The notes beneath the pieces are model-generated. The model saw only the letters and a list, made by a program, of their open reading frames with translations. It had not been told where the DNA came from and did no database searches. The position numbers and the translations under genes are program-made. Positions 8,545 to 16,550 of a stretch of 64,000 bases of DNA are shown in pieces. Source of the DNA: Lutimaribacter salitolerans (GTDB lineage: Bacteria; Pseudomonadota; Alphaproteobacteria; Rhodobacterales; Rhodobacteraceae); contig NZ_JBHUDD010000057.1 in the NCBI RefSeq assembly GCF_042677865.1, positions 7,700 to 71,699 on the forward strand. Reading direction: 5' to 3'. The stretch's first letter is position 1, and every line of letters starts with the position of its first letter.

Positions 8545-8563
8545 TGCGAAATACTATTTCGCA
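8545..8563. promoter_or_regulatory. Perfect 19-bp palindrome upstream of the acyl-CoA dehydrogenase
   Basis: TGCGAAATACTATTTCGCA is a 9-bp perfect dyad around a single central base. It ends 31 bases upstream of the dehydrogenase ATG, the normal position for an operator. The regulator family is not evident and no regulator gene lies next to it. Confidence 0.65.
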
Positions 8564-8653
8564 ACCATATCAGCACGTCACGTCAAGGATGAAAAGCACC
8601 AAGCCGCACGACGGGGCGTCACACGGCCATCAGACCTGGATGAAAGGGAATAA

Positions 8654-8740
8654 TGGTGCGGCCGGCGAGACTCGAACTCGCACGAGTGTTACCTCACAGC
8701 GACCTCAACGCTGCGCGTCTACCAATTCCGCCACGGCCGC
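8654..8740 (-). tRNA. tRNA-Leu (anticodon GAG)
   Basis: Read on the minus strand, the 7-bp acceptor stem GCGGCCG pairs with CGGCCGC, followed by A73 and an encoded CCA (8654-8656). The anticodon arm is CAGCG-TTGAGGT-CGCTG, giving anticodon GAG. A long variable arm (class II) and the T-loop GTTCGAGTC complete the cloverleaf. It lies between the acyl-CoA dehydrogenase and DUF2306 genes, all on the minus strand. Confidence 0.96.
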
Positions 8741-8830
8741 AGACCTTGACTTGGTCAACGGGCGTATAGACGAGGCTTGCCGCGATGTGAAGGGCCAAAA
8801 ACAGCCCCCCGCCCGGATTTTCCCCGGGCG

Positions 8831-9334
8831 TCAGGTGCGGCCCATCAGCATGCGGATATGGTCGGGCCGCCGCATCCCCCAGACCAGCGCCAGCAGGCAC
8901 GCAGCGGCGGCCGTGGCGACAAACCCCGCCATCGGCCCGGCGGGAAACAGGATCGCGTTCATGATCCGGCCCGGCAGCAGGGTGAACAGCCCCGGGATGC
9001 CCATGCCAAAGACATACAGCGACAGCATCGTGCTGCGATGGTCCGCCACTCGACCAGCGCGGACATGCGCCACCCCGGCCCACAATCCAACCAGCGTGGC
9101 AATGGACAGCGCATGGATCGGGCTGAAGGGACCGATCAGGCGGATGGTGTAGATGAACAGCGAACTCAGGGCGGTGGCCGCCATGGCCGCCACCCACACC
9201 CGGCCCACGACCCGGTGCACCAGATCGCGCCGGCGCCGCAGCATGGCCACAGGCCCCAGACCAAGCGCGAGCAGCGCAGCCACGATATGAAGCTGAACGA
9301 TCAAAGGCGCGTCGAAGAAGGGTGCGAGGGTCAT
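8831..9334 (-). CDS. DUF2306-type membrane protein
   Basis: Hydrophobic protein of 167 residues with four likely membrane segments: LIVQLHIVAALLALGLGPVA, AAMAATALSSLFIYTIRL, IATLVGLWAGVAHV and a C-terminal FVATAAAACLLALVW. The HVVGRVW-like motif after the first helix (LVHRVVGRVWV) and the DHRSTMLSLYVFG segment fit DUF2306, a family of unknown function. It is divergent from the LytTR gene (starts about 105 bases apart), a pairing that often marks a regulator and its target membrane protein. Confidence 0.75.
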   Translation of the reverse strand: MTLAPFFDAPLIVQLHIVAALLALGLGPVAMLRRRRDLVHRVVGRVWVAAMAATALSSLFIYTIRLIGPFSPIHALSIATLVGLWAGVAHVRAGRVADHRSTMLSLYVFGMGIPGLFTLLPGRIMNAILFPAGPMAGFVATAAAACLLALVWGMRRPDHIRMLMGRT

Positions 9335-9438
9335 GGCGTTTTCCTTTCCTTTTGCTATACCCGGATGCAGTGACAGCAGGCATGGCAGCCGCCCCGCCGC
9401 CGCTCAAACCCGACTACGCCGAAAGACGGAGGATGTTC

Positions 9439-10221
9439 GTGAAATCCGGGGCACTGCAATTCGCGCTTCGTGAAACACGGGCGATCCTGACCCGCCGCAT
9501 GGTGCTGGGCGGGTTGGCCGTGGCCATCGTGATTCTGACCCTCTCGGCCCCGTTCGGAACGGATGACACCCTGGCCCCGGCCCCGCGCGCGGCCTATTGG
9601 GCCACGGTGGTGGTGCTGACCTACACCGCGGGCGTTCTGGTGAACCGGCTCTTTGCCGGCAATGGCTGGGGCGAGGGGGCTTGGCGGATCGTGTCTGTCC
9701 TTGTGACCGCTCTGGTGGCCACCGTGATCGTGCTGGCGCTGAACTATGTCACCTTCGACCGCACGCCACTGGGGATGCATGCAGGCTGGTTCCTGACAGT
9801 CGAGATTCTGGTCGTGGCGGTGCTGGTCTCGGCGGGGCTGTATGTCTGGACCAGACCGGCCCCCGACACCGGGGAAACATCGCCCCGTCCCCCTGCCCTG
9901 CTCGACCGGCTGCCGCTGGACAGGCGCGGGCCATTGGTGGCGATCTCGGTGCAGGATCACTATGTGCAGGTGATCACGACGCGCGGGCAGGACCTGGTGC
10001 TGATGCGGTTGGGCGATGCGATACGCGAAACCGGCGATGTGCCGGGCTTGCAGGTGCACCGCTCGCACTGGGTGGCGCTGGATCAGGTCCGCGCGGCCAG
10101 ACGCACGGGCGAGCGTGCGGTGCTGACCATGACCGGCGGGCAAGAGATCCCCGTCAGCCGCACCTACCTGCCCGCGATCAAGGACGCCGGGCTGCTGCCC
10201 AAAGGTAAGGATACCCCATGA
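9439..10221 (+). CDS. Membrane-anchored LytTR DNA-binding regulator
   Basis: About 260 residues. The N-terminal half has four hydrophobic segments; the C-terminal domain (from about residue 170, GPLVAISVQDHYVQVIT, to the end) is a LytTR DNA-binding fold, with VHRSHWVALDQV and EIPVSRTYLPAIK typical of LytTR C-termini. There is no response-receiver domain. I prefer the GTG at 9439 because GGAGG sits six bases upstream; an in-frame ATG at 9433 directly abuts the same site. It overlaps the next gene by ATGA (10218-10221), implying translational coupling to the DsbA-like gene. Confidence 0.83.
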   Translation: MKSGALQFALRETRAILTRRMVLGGLAVAIVILTLSAPFGTDDTLAPAPRAAYWATVVVLTYTAGVLVNRLFAGNGWGEGAWRIVSVLVTALVATVIVLALNYVTFDRTPLGMHAGWFLTVEILVVAVLVSAGLYVWTRPAPDTGETSPRPPALLDRLPLDRRGPLVAISVQDHYVQVITTRGQDLVLMRLGDAIRETGDVPGLQVHRSHWVALDQVRAARRTGERAVLTMTGGQEIPVSRTYLPAIKDAGLLPKGKDTP

Positions 10222-10877
10222 CCACTCCGCAGATCCGTGTCGATATCGTGTCCGATGTCATGTGCCCCTGGTGCATCATCGGCTACCTTGAGCTTGAGCA
10301 GGCCTCCCGCCAGACCGGCATCGGGCTGGGGGTGCGCTGGCATCCGTTCGAGTTGAACCCCGACATGCCGCCCGAGGGCGAGGACATGACCGGTCACATC
10401 ACCCGCAAATATGGCATCACGAATGAGCAAAGCGCGCAGAACCGCGCGGCATTGCAGGATCGCGGTGCCGCGCTCGGGTTCACCTTTGCCTTCGGGCCCG
10501 GGATGCGGATGCGCAACTCGTTCCGCGCGCATCAGCTGATCGACTGGGCCGAGGGCCACGGCGCGCAGCACGCGGTCAAGCTGGCGCTGCTGACGGCGCA
10601 TTTCACCGACAACCGCAATGTCGACGACCCGGAGGTGCTGGCCGCGATCGCCGCCGAAACCGGTCTGGATGCCGAGGCCGCCCGCGCGGCCATTGACAGC
10701 GAAAGCCATGCCGATCCGGTGCGCCGCAGCCAAGCGTTCTGGCATCAGCAGGGCGTGACGGGCGTGCCCGCGATGGTGTTTGATCAGAAATACCTGTTCA
10801 CCGGGGCGCAGGGTGTGGCGCAATACGCGCAGATCCTGCAACAACTGGCCACGCAGACGGAACAGGCGCATGGTTGA
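10218..10877 (+). CDS. FrnE-like DsbA-family oxidoreductase
   Basis: Cytoplasmic DsbA-fold protein of 219 residues (FrnE/YwbO type). The redox motif CPWC is at residues 16-19 (SDVMCPWCIIG), followed by a helical insertion and the cis-proline segment GVTGVPAMVFDQKYLFTGAQ. No signal peptide is present. Such proteins act as cytoplasmic disulfide isomerases or polyketide-linked oxidoreductases; the exact role is unknown. It overlaps both neighbours (ATGA with the LytTR gene, eight bases with lipB). Confidence 0.88.
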   Translation: MTTPQIRVDIVSDVMCPWCIIGYLELEQASRQTGIGLGVRWHPFELNPDMPPEGEDMTGHITRKYGITNEQSAQNRAALQDRGAALGFTFAFGPGMRMRNSFRAHQLIDWAEGHGAQHAVKLALLTAHFTDNRNVDDPEVLAAIAAETGLDAEAARAAIDSESHADPVRRSQAFWHQQGVTGVPAMVFDQKYLFTGAQGVAQYAQILQQLATQTEQAHG

Positions 10878-11553
10878 ATGGATCATCTCGGACGGGCTGA
10901 CCGATTACGACCACGCCTGCCAGGTGATGGAGGACCGCGCCGCCGCCATCGCCAGCGGTGACGCCCCCGAGGCGATCTGGCTGCTGGAGCATCCGCCGCT
11001 CTACACCGCCGGCACCAGCGCCCGACCTGCCGACCTGGTCGATCCCGGCCGGTTTCCAGTTCACCCCAGCAAGCGCGGCGGGCAGTATACCTATCACGGG
11101 CCGGGGCAGCGCGTGGTGTATGTGATGCTGAACGTCGGCCAGCGCGGGCACGATGTGCGCAGTTTTGTCCAGCAGCTCGAGGCCTGGGTGATCGCCACCC
11201 TGTCCGAGTTCAACGTCACCGGCGAAATCCGCGAAGGGCGCGTGGGCGTCTGGGTGCCGCGCCCGGACAAGCCGCTGACGGCGGCGGGCACCGTGGCCGA
11301 GGACAAGATCGCCGCCATCGGCATCCGACTGCGCAAATGGATCAGCTTTCATGGCATCTCGATCAACGTCGACCCGGACCTGACACATTTTTCCGGCATC
11401 GTCCCCTGTGGCATCACCGATCACGGGGTGACGAGCCTTGTCGACCTCGGCCTTCCGGTCACCATGGCCGATGTCGACCTTGCCCTGCAGCGCGGCTTCG
11501 GGCAGGTGTTCGGTGAGGCACCCGCGGATGGGCGAATTGCCGCGCGGGGATGA
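10870..11553 (+). CDS. lipB: LipB, octanoyl-[ACP]:protein N-octanoyltransferase
   Basis: Transfers octanoyl from acyl carrier protein to lipoyl domains, the first step of lipoate synthesis. I start it at 10870 (MVEWIISDG), overlapping the preceding gene; the open frame further up lies inside that gene. The 227-residue protein has the LipB signature RGGQYTYHGPGQ (69-80) and the catalytic pair Lys146 (EDKIAAIG) and Cys180 (GIVPCGI). Length is normal for the family. Confidence 0.96.
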   Translation: MVEWIISDGLTDYDHACQVMEDRAAAIASGDAPEAIWLLEHPPLYTAGTSARPADLVDPGRFPVHPSKRGGQYTYHGPGQRVVYVMLNVGQRGHDVRSFVQQLEAWVIATLSEFNVTGEIREGRVGVWVPRPDKPLTAAGTVAEDKIAAIGIRLRKWISFHGISINVDPDLTHFSGIVPCGITDHGVTSLVDLGLPVTMADVDLALQRGFGQVFGEAPADGRIAARG

Positions 11554-11570
11554 CCGCCCGAAAAATGCCA

Positions 11571-11598
11571 TTGCACACCGACCCATACACGTTATTCT
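11571..11598 (+). promoter_or_regulatory. Candidate sigma70 promoter of the cytochrome c2 gene
   Basis: TTGCAC (11571-11576) and TATTCT (11593-11598) are 16 bases apart, about 35 bases upstream of the cytochrome start and just after lipB. Read by eye. Confidence 0.4.
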
Positions 11599-11631
11599 AC
11601 AGCAATCTATGTCCAGCCATCGGAGAATATG

Positions 11632-12045
11632 ATGAACAAGTTTCTGACAGCCGCAGCCCTCGTGGCCCTTGCCGCTCCGGCCTTCGCCGAAGGCGATGCC
11701 GCGAAGGGTGAAAAGGAATTCAACAAGTGCAAGGCCTGCCACATGATCGTGGCGGATGACGGCACCGAGATCGTGAAGGGCGGCCGCACAGGCCCCAACC
11801 TCTACGGCATCATCGGTCGCGTGGCCGGCTCGGTCGAGGATTTCCGCTATGGCAAGGGCCTTGAAGCCGCAGCCGAAGCCGGCTTCGAATGGACCGAGGA
11901 AGCCATGGTGGAATACGTGGTCGACCCCAAGGCATGGCTGGACGCACAGGGCTATCCCGACCAGTCCAAGATGACCTTCAAGCTGCGCAAGGGCGGCGAG
12001 GACGTGGCGGCCTATCTGGCGTCGCTGACACCTGCCGACAGCTGA
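11632..12045 (+). CDS. Cytochrome c2, soluble periplasmic class I cytochrome c
   Basis: Electron carrier between the bc1 complex (and here plausibly SoxAX) and terminal oxidases. The precursor has about 137 residues, a signal peptide (residues 1-19), haem motif CKACH at 33-37 and axial methionine in QSKMTF near residue 114. The start at 11632 gives five bases from GGAGA; a second ATG lies one codon upstream. The insertion-bearing length and GPNLYGIIGR segment fit cytochrome c2. It stands between lipB and ctaD and has its own strong terminator. Confidence 0.9.
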   Translation: MNKFLTAAALVALAAPAFAEGDAAKGEKEFNKCKACHMIVADDGTEIVKGGRTGPNLYGIIGRVAGSVEDFRYGKGLEAAAEAGFEWTEEAMVEYVVDPKAWLDAQGYPDQSKMTFKLRKGGEDVAAYLASLTPADS

Positions 12046-12065
12046 CCGCTGCACTAACATTCCTG

Positions 12066-12101
12066 AAAAGCCGCCGGCGCCACCCGCCCGGCGGCTTTTT
12101 T
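12066..12101 (+). terminator. Rho-independent terminator after cytochrome c2
   Basis: Perfect 12-bp stem AAAAGCCGCCGG (12066-12077) with CCGGCGGCTTTT (12088-12099), loop of ten bases, ending in a run of six T. Confidence 0.93.
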
Positions 12102-12169
12102 AATGCAATTGCAATGATTTGACGGGCATCCTGCGACCATCGGGCCAAGCCGGGGTGCGACAATTAATG

Positions 12170-12183
12170 TTGATCCAGATCAA
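12170..12183. promoter_or_regulatory. FNR/FnrL box upstream of ctaD
   Basis: TTGATCCAGATCAA matches the FNR consensus TTGAT-N4-ATCAA exactly. It is centred about 108 bases before the ctaD start, so oxygen-responsive control of this oxidase subunit is likely. Whether it activates or represses depends on the transcription start, which cannot be fixed here. Confidence 0.8.
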
Positions 12184-12284
12184 CATACGGCATTGCCGCT
12201 GCCCCTCAGCCATTCTAAAAAGCGAATGGATAGCCATGCGGCACTCGCCTGCCGCATACCACGGGACACAACAGGAGGCAGACA

Positions 12285-13958
12285 ATGGCAGACGCAGCCA
12301 TTCATGGCCACGATCATGAAGATCAGCGCGGGTTCTTCACCCGCTGGTTCATGTCGACCAACCACAAGGACATCGGTATTCTGTACCTGATCACCTCGGC
12401 TTTTGTCGGTCTGATCTCGGTATTGTTCACCGTCTACATGCGCATGGAGCTGATGGAGCCCGGCGTGCAATACATGTGCCTCGAAGGCGCAAGGTTCATT
12501 CCGGACGCCGCGCGCGAATGCACGCCCAACGGACACCTGTGGAACGTGATGATCACCTATCACGGCGTCCTGATGATGTTCTTCGTGGTGATCCCGGCAC
12601 TGTTCGGCGGCTTTGGCAACTACTTCATGCCGTTGCAGATCGGTGCGCCGGACATGGCGTTCCCGCGCATGAACAACCTGTCCTACTGGATGTTCGTCGC
12701 AGGCACGGCGCTTGGCGTCGCCTCGCTTCTGGCACCGGGCGGCAATGACCAGCTGGGCTCGGGCGTCGGTTGGGTGCTTTATCCGCCGCTCTCGACGCTC
12801 GAAACCGGGATGTCGCTCGATCTGGCGATCTTTGCGGTCCACGTGTCGGGCGCAAGCTCGATCCTGGGCGCGATCAACATGATCACCACCTTCCTGAACA
12901 TGCGCGCGCCGGGGATGACCCTGTTCAAGGTACCGCTGTTTGCGTGGTCGATCTTCGTCACCGCATGGCTGATCCTGCTGGCGCTGCCGGTTCTGGCCGG
13001 TGCCATCACCATGCTGCTGACAGACCGCAACTTCGGCACGACCTTCTTCGATCCGGCCGGTGGCGGTGACCCTGTGCTGTACCAGCACATCCTGTGGTTC
13101 TTTGGCCACCCCGAGGTGTATATCATCATCCTGCCCGGCTTCGGCATCATCAGCCACGTCATCTCGACCTTCTCGCGCAAGCCGATCTTCGGCTACCTGC
13201 CGATGGTCTGGGCGATCATCGCGATCGGCGTGCTGGGCTTTGTCGTCTGGGCGCACCACATGTACACCGTGGGCATGTCGCTGACCCAGCAAAGCTACTT
13301 CATGCTGGCTACGATGGTGATCGCTGTGCCAACAGGCGTGAAGGTGTTCAGCTGGATCGCCACGATGTGGGGCGGCTCGATCGAGTTCAAGACGCCGATG
13401 CTCTGGGCGTTCGGGTTCCTGTTCCTGTTCACCGTTGGCGGCGTGACCGGCGTGGTGCTGTCGCAGGCCGGCGTCGACCGTGCCTATCACGACACCTACT
13501 ACGTGGTGGCACATTTCCACTACGTGATGAGCCTGGGTGCCGTGTTCGCGATCTTTGCCGGGATTTACTTCTACTTCGGCAAGATGACGGGCCGTCACTA
13601 TCCCGAATGGGCCGGCAAGCTGCATTTCTGGGCGATGTTCATCGGGGCAAACCTGACGTTCTTCCCGCAGCACTTCCTGGGCCGTCAGGGCATGCCGCGC
13701 CGCTACATCGACTACCCCGAGGCGTTCGCGCTGTGGAACTGGTGGTCGTCCGTGGGGGCCTTCATCAGCTTCGCCAGCTTCGTGTTCTTCTTCGGTGTGA
13801 TCGCCTATTCGCTGCTGCGCGGCCCCAAGGTGACCCAGAACAACTACTGGAACGAATACGCCGACACGCTGGAATGGACCCTGCCCAGCCCGCCGCCCGA
13901 GCACACGTTCGAGCAGCTTCCCAAGCGCGAGGACTGGGACAAGAGCCACGCCCACTAA
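12285..13958 (+). CDS. ctaD: CtaD, cytochrome c oxidase (aa3-type) subunit I
   Basis: Catalytic haem-copper subunit of the terminal oxidase, 557 residues and twelve membrane helices. Signature regions: the haem a ligand histidine in MITYHGVLMMFF, the CuB/tyrosine site GHPEVYIIILPGFG, the CuB histidines HHMYTVGM, and the haem histidines in VVAHFHYVMSLGAVF. An AGGAGG-type site precedes the ATG. Subunits II and III are not adjacent, as is usual in Rhodobacteraceae where ctaD stands alone. A DUF2244 gene follows after a hairpin terminator. Confidence 0.97.
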   Translation: MADAAIHGHDHEDQRGFFTRWFMSTNHKDIGILYLITSAFVGLISVLFTVYMRMELMEPGVQYMCLEGARFIPDAARECTPNGHLWNVMITYHGVLMMFFVVIPALFGGFGNYFMPLQIGAPDMAFPRMNNLSYWMFVAGTALGVASLLAPGGNDQLGSGVGWVLYPPLSTLETGMSLDLAIFAVHVSGASSILGAINMITTFLNMRAPGMTLFKVPLFAWSIFVTAWLILLALPVLAGAITMLLTDRNFGTTFFDPAGGGDPVLYQHILWFFGHPEVYIIILPGFGIISHVISTFSRKPIFGYLPMVWAIIAIGVLGFVVWAHHMYTVGMSLTQQSYFMLATMVIAVPTGVKVFSWIATMWGGSIEFKTPMLWAFGFLFLFTVGGVTGVVLSQAGVDRAYHDTYYVVAHFHYVMSLGAVFAIFAGIYFYFGKMTGRHYPEWAGKLHFWAMFIGANLTFFPQHFLGRQGMPRRYIDYPEAFALWNWWSSVGAFISFASFVFFFGVIAYSLLRGPKVTQNNYWNEYADTLEWTLPSPPPEHTFEQLPKREDWDKSHAH

Positions 13959-13986
13959 AGGCCATGCTCTGACCCAAGACGAATCG

Positions 13987-14014
13987 GGGCCCGGACATGC
14001 GTTCGGGCCCTTTT
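13987..14014 (+). terminator. Hairpin terminator after ctaD
   Basis: GGGCCCG (13987-13993) pairs with CGGGCCC (14004-14010), followed by TTTT. Confidence 0.75.
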
Positions 14015-14031
14015 CAGTTCAAGCCACCCAG

Positions 14032-14550
14032 ATGCAGGACATCATGCCCTATCGCTGGACCGACACCACCACGACCGAGCGCCAGTTGGAACTGTGGCCG
14101 CACCGCTCGCTGCCCCGGCGCGGATTTGCCGCCTTCATCCTTGCGACATTCACCCTGATCACCATCCCGCTCTACCCGCTGCTGGGCACATTCGTGCTGT
14201 GGGGGCTGCTGCCATTCCTGCTGATGGCGGTGGGGGCGCTGTGGTGGGCGCTGGAGCGCAGCTATCGTGATGGCGAAATCCTCGAAGTGCTGCGGCTGAG
14301 CCCGCAGGACATTAGCCTGACCCGCACCAAGCGCAACACCGCGCCGCAGGAATGGCAGGCCAACAGCTATTGGGTGCGCCCTGAACTGCACCAGACCGGC
14401 GGGCCGGTGCCCAATTATGTCACGCTCAAGGGCAATGGCCGCACCGTGGAAATCGGGGCATTCCTGTCCGAGGACGAGCGCCGCGCGCTTTATGGCGAAC
14501 TGGCCAGCGCGCTGGCACAGGCCCGCGCCGACGGCCCACCGGCGGGCTAA
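14032..14550 (+). CDS. DUF2244 integral membrane protein
   Basis: A 172-residue protein with two close membrane segments (FAAFILATFTLITIPLYPLL and VLWGLLPFLLMAVGALWWAL, about residues 32-70) followed by a soluble domain with WQANSYWVRPEL and GRTVEIGAFLSEDERRALY. This layout matches DUF2244, commonly found near ctaD in alphaproteobacteria; its function is unknown. In-frame ATG codons lie at 14032 and 14044. It is convergent with the carnitine operon, ten bases apart. Confidence 0.8.
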   Translation: MQDIMPYRWTDTTTTERQLELWPHRSLPRRGFAAFILATFTLITIPLYPLLGTFVLWGLLPFLLMAVGALWWALERSYRDGEILEVLRLSPQDISLTRTKRNTAPQEWQANSYWVRPELHQTGGPVPNYVTLKGNGRTVEIGAFLSEDERRALYGELASALAQARADGPPAG

Positions 14551-14560
14551 GGCCTTCACA

Positions 14561-16036
14561 CTATCGCGGCGCACCCACCGCCCGGCCTGCCCCCTCGGGC
14601 CAGGGCTGCGCGGCCTGCGCCTCGGCCAACCGCTTCAGCGGGCCGGCAATGGCAGGTGGCGGCGGTGAGGCCCGCCGCGTCGCCAGATCGACATGCAGCA
14701 GCATATGCTCGCCCGTCGCCAGCAGCCGCGCACCGGATCGCATCTCGTGCCACAGGTGCATCTTCTTGCCCGCCCCCGCCAGAACCCGCGTGTGCACGGT
14801 GACCGGTGCCCCCGCGCGCACCTCGTCCAGATGCCGGATATGGGTTTCGGCGGTAAAGAAACTGCCGCCCGACGCGATATAGGCGGCATCGCAGCCCACC
14901 ATCTTCATCAACCGGTCGGTCGCCTGCCCGAAGGCATCCAGATACCGCGCCTCGGTCATGTGGCCGTTATAGTCGATCCAGTCCAGCGGCACGGTGCGGG
15001 TCAGGGTCAGCACCGGCTGGCCCGGATCGGTCAGATCGTCGGCATGGGCCACCAGCCCCGCCGCGTCCTCGCGGGCGGCATCATGGGCATTCTGCACCGC
15101 CCCCGCGCCCCAGTCATTCGCCGCCAGCGCCCGCATCATGCCCACCAGGTTGGCATCGCGGATACGCTCCAACTCGCGGATCGTGTGCGCGCCCGACTGC
15201 GCGTCAGACTGATCGGCGATGCGCGTGATCAGGTCCTCGGTCAGCTCGGGCACATCCACCAGACGGGTCCAGGGCCAGGCCAGCGCCGGGCCGAACTGCG
15301 CCATGAAATGCCGCATCCCCGCCTCGCCGCCCGCGATGCGATAGGTCTCGAACAGGCCCATCTGCGCCCAGCGCAGGCCAAACCCGTATCGGATCGCATC
15401 GTCAATCTCTTCGGTCGTGGCGATGCCGTCGCGCACCAGCCACAGCGCCTCGCGCCAGACCGATTCCAGCAGCCGGTCGGCGATATGCGCGTCGATCTCG
15501 GCCTTGATATGCAGCGGCCGCATCCCCAGCCCGCGCAGGACATCGCAGGCCCGCGCGATCATGGCCGCGTCATTGGCGGGCGACCCCACTACCTCGACCA
15601 GCGGCAGCAGGTAGACCGGGTTGAACGGATGGGCCACAACGATCTGCCCCGCCAGCGCCTGGCCTGCCTGCAATTGAGACGGCTTGAACCCAGATGTGGA
15701 CGAGCCGACAATCGCCCCCGCCGCCACATGCCCGGCCAATTCGGCATAGACGCGATGCTTCAGATCCAGCCGTTCGGGCACGCTCTCCTGTATCCACGCC
15801 GCCCCTACCACGGCCTCGGCCAGGGACTCGCACAGCGTCAGACGTCCCTCGGGCGGCAGCGCCACGTCGCCCAGCCCCGGCAGAGCGCGTCGGGCGTTGT
15901 CCAGCACCGCCTCCAGCTTGCGCGCGGCGTCCGGGCCCGGATCGAACACCGCCACGTCCCAGCCGTTCAGCACGAACCGCGCGGCCCAGCCGCCGCCGAT
16001 CACACCGCCGCCGATGATGGCCGCCTTGCCCGTCAT
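14561..16036 (-). CDS. lcdH: L-carnitine 3-dehydrogenase fused to a hot-dog thioesterase
   Basis: Two-domain enzyme of 491 residues. The N-terminal part (about 1-315) is a 3-hydroxyacyl-CoA-dehydrogenase-like NAD enzyme (GGGVIGGGWAARF, SSTSGFKPS, VVAHPFNPVYLLPLVE) that oxidises L-carnitine to 3-dehydrocarnitine. The C-terminal part (about 345-470, TVPLDWIDYNGHMTEARYLD) is a 4-hydroxybenzoyl-CoA-type thioesterase. This fusion is known from carnitine users, where the second domain hydrolyses betainyl-CoA to glycine betaine. It overlaps the lipoprotein gene by ATGA and shares an operon with the BKACE gene that makes betainyl-CoA. Confidence 0.92.
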   Translation of the reverse strand: MTGKAAIIGGGVIGGGWAARFVLNGWDVAVFDPGPDAARKLEAVLDNARRALPGLGDVALPPEGRLTLCESLAEAVVGAAWIQESVPERLDLKHRVYAELAGHVAAGAIVGSSTSGFKPSQLQAGQALAGQIVVAHPFNPVYLLPLVEVVGSPANDAAMIARACDVLRGLGMRPLHIKAEIDAHIADRLLESVWREALWLVRDGIATTEEIDDAIRYGFGLRWAQMGLFETYRIAGGEAGMRHFMAQFGPALAWPWTRLVDVPELTEDLITRIADQSDAQSGAHTIRELERIRDANLVGMMRALAANDWGAGAVQNAHDAAREDAAGLVAHADDLTDPGQPVLTLTRTVPLDWIDYNGHMTEARYLDAFGQATDRLMKMVGCDAAYIASGGSFFTAETHIRHLDEVRAGAPVTVHTRVLAGAGKKMHLWHEMRSGARLLATGEHMLLHVDLATRRASPPPPAIAGPLKRLAEAQAAQPWPEGAGRAVGAPR

Positions 16037-16479
16037 GCCCCCGTCTCCTTCATCAGCCCAAGGTCATAGCCCTGCCAGCCCATGATCTCCCGCGCCGCCG
16101 CGATTCGATCTGCACCGCCCCGCGCCGCGCGGTCCATGATCCAGCCCAGCCGCCCACCGGGCTGGCCGATGGCCGAAGTCCGCCCGTCGGCATCCATCCA
16201 CAGCACCCACAAAACCTGCCCGGCCAGCGCGCCCTGCGTCACCTCGAACCGCCCCGGCCCGACCTGCCGCACCCCGCCCAAGCGCAGGGTATCCCCCGCC
16301 ACCACCGGCCCCGTCACCGGGGCAACGCGCACCTGCCACGCGCCGTCAGGCTGCGCAGGCGTCACGTTCACCTGGCTGGACATCGGTGCGTTCACATCGC
16401 GATAGACCGCATCGCTTGGTTCCGGCGACCGCCCGCAGGCCGTCAGCACAAGCGCCAGACAAACCGCGCCCATCTTCAT
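16033..16479 (-). CDS. Lipocalin-like lipoprotein in the carnitine operon
   Basis: Putative outer-membrane lipoprotein with a lipobox LVLTAC and a lipocalin-type C-terminus (VLWVLWMDADGR, GRLGWIMDRAARG, REIMGWQGYDL). I choose the start at 16479 (MKMGAVCLALVLTAC, 148 residues). The frame is also open to an ATG at 16554 overlapping the BKACE stop (173 residues), but the extra 25 codons are sequence of an intergenic repeat (16474-16534), and the repeat itself supplies the ATGAAG of the chosen start. Binding of a quaternary amine or lipid is possible but unproven. Its stop overlaps the lcdH start. Confidence 0.75.
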   Translation of the reverse strand: MKMGAVCLALVLTACGRSPEPSDAVYRDVNAPMSSQVNVTPAQPDGAWQVRVAPVTGPVVAGDTLRLGGVRQVGPGRFEVTQGALAGQVLWVLWMDADGRTSAIGQPGGRLGWIMDRAARGGADRIAAAREIMGWQGYDLGLMKETGA

Positions 16480-16534
16480 CTTGCCAGACAAACTCCGGGG
16501 GAGTCGCCCCTCGGGCGACGGGGGCAGCGCCCCC
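16474..16534 (-). repeat. Modular three-part intergenic repeat, copy A
   Basis: Read on the minus strand: hairpin 1 GGGGGCGCTGCCCCC (16520-16534), hairpin 2 GTCGCCC-GAG-GGGCGAC (16503-16519), then the tail TCCCCCGGAGTTT followed by TCTGGCAAGATGAAG ending at 16474. The tail itself can pair ACTCC/GGAGT. The same layout recurs at 32465, 40624 and 51324. This copy lies between the BKACE and lipoprotein genes and overlaps the latter's start. Confidence 0.75.
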
Positions 16535-16550
16535 ATGCGCGGCCAGGCCC

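Noticed and set aside
12180..13955. Minus-strand frame of 591 codons opposite ctaD
   Set aside because: Antisense shadow of the oxidase gene with no domain resemblance.
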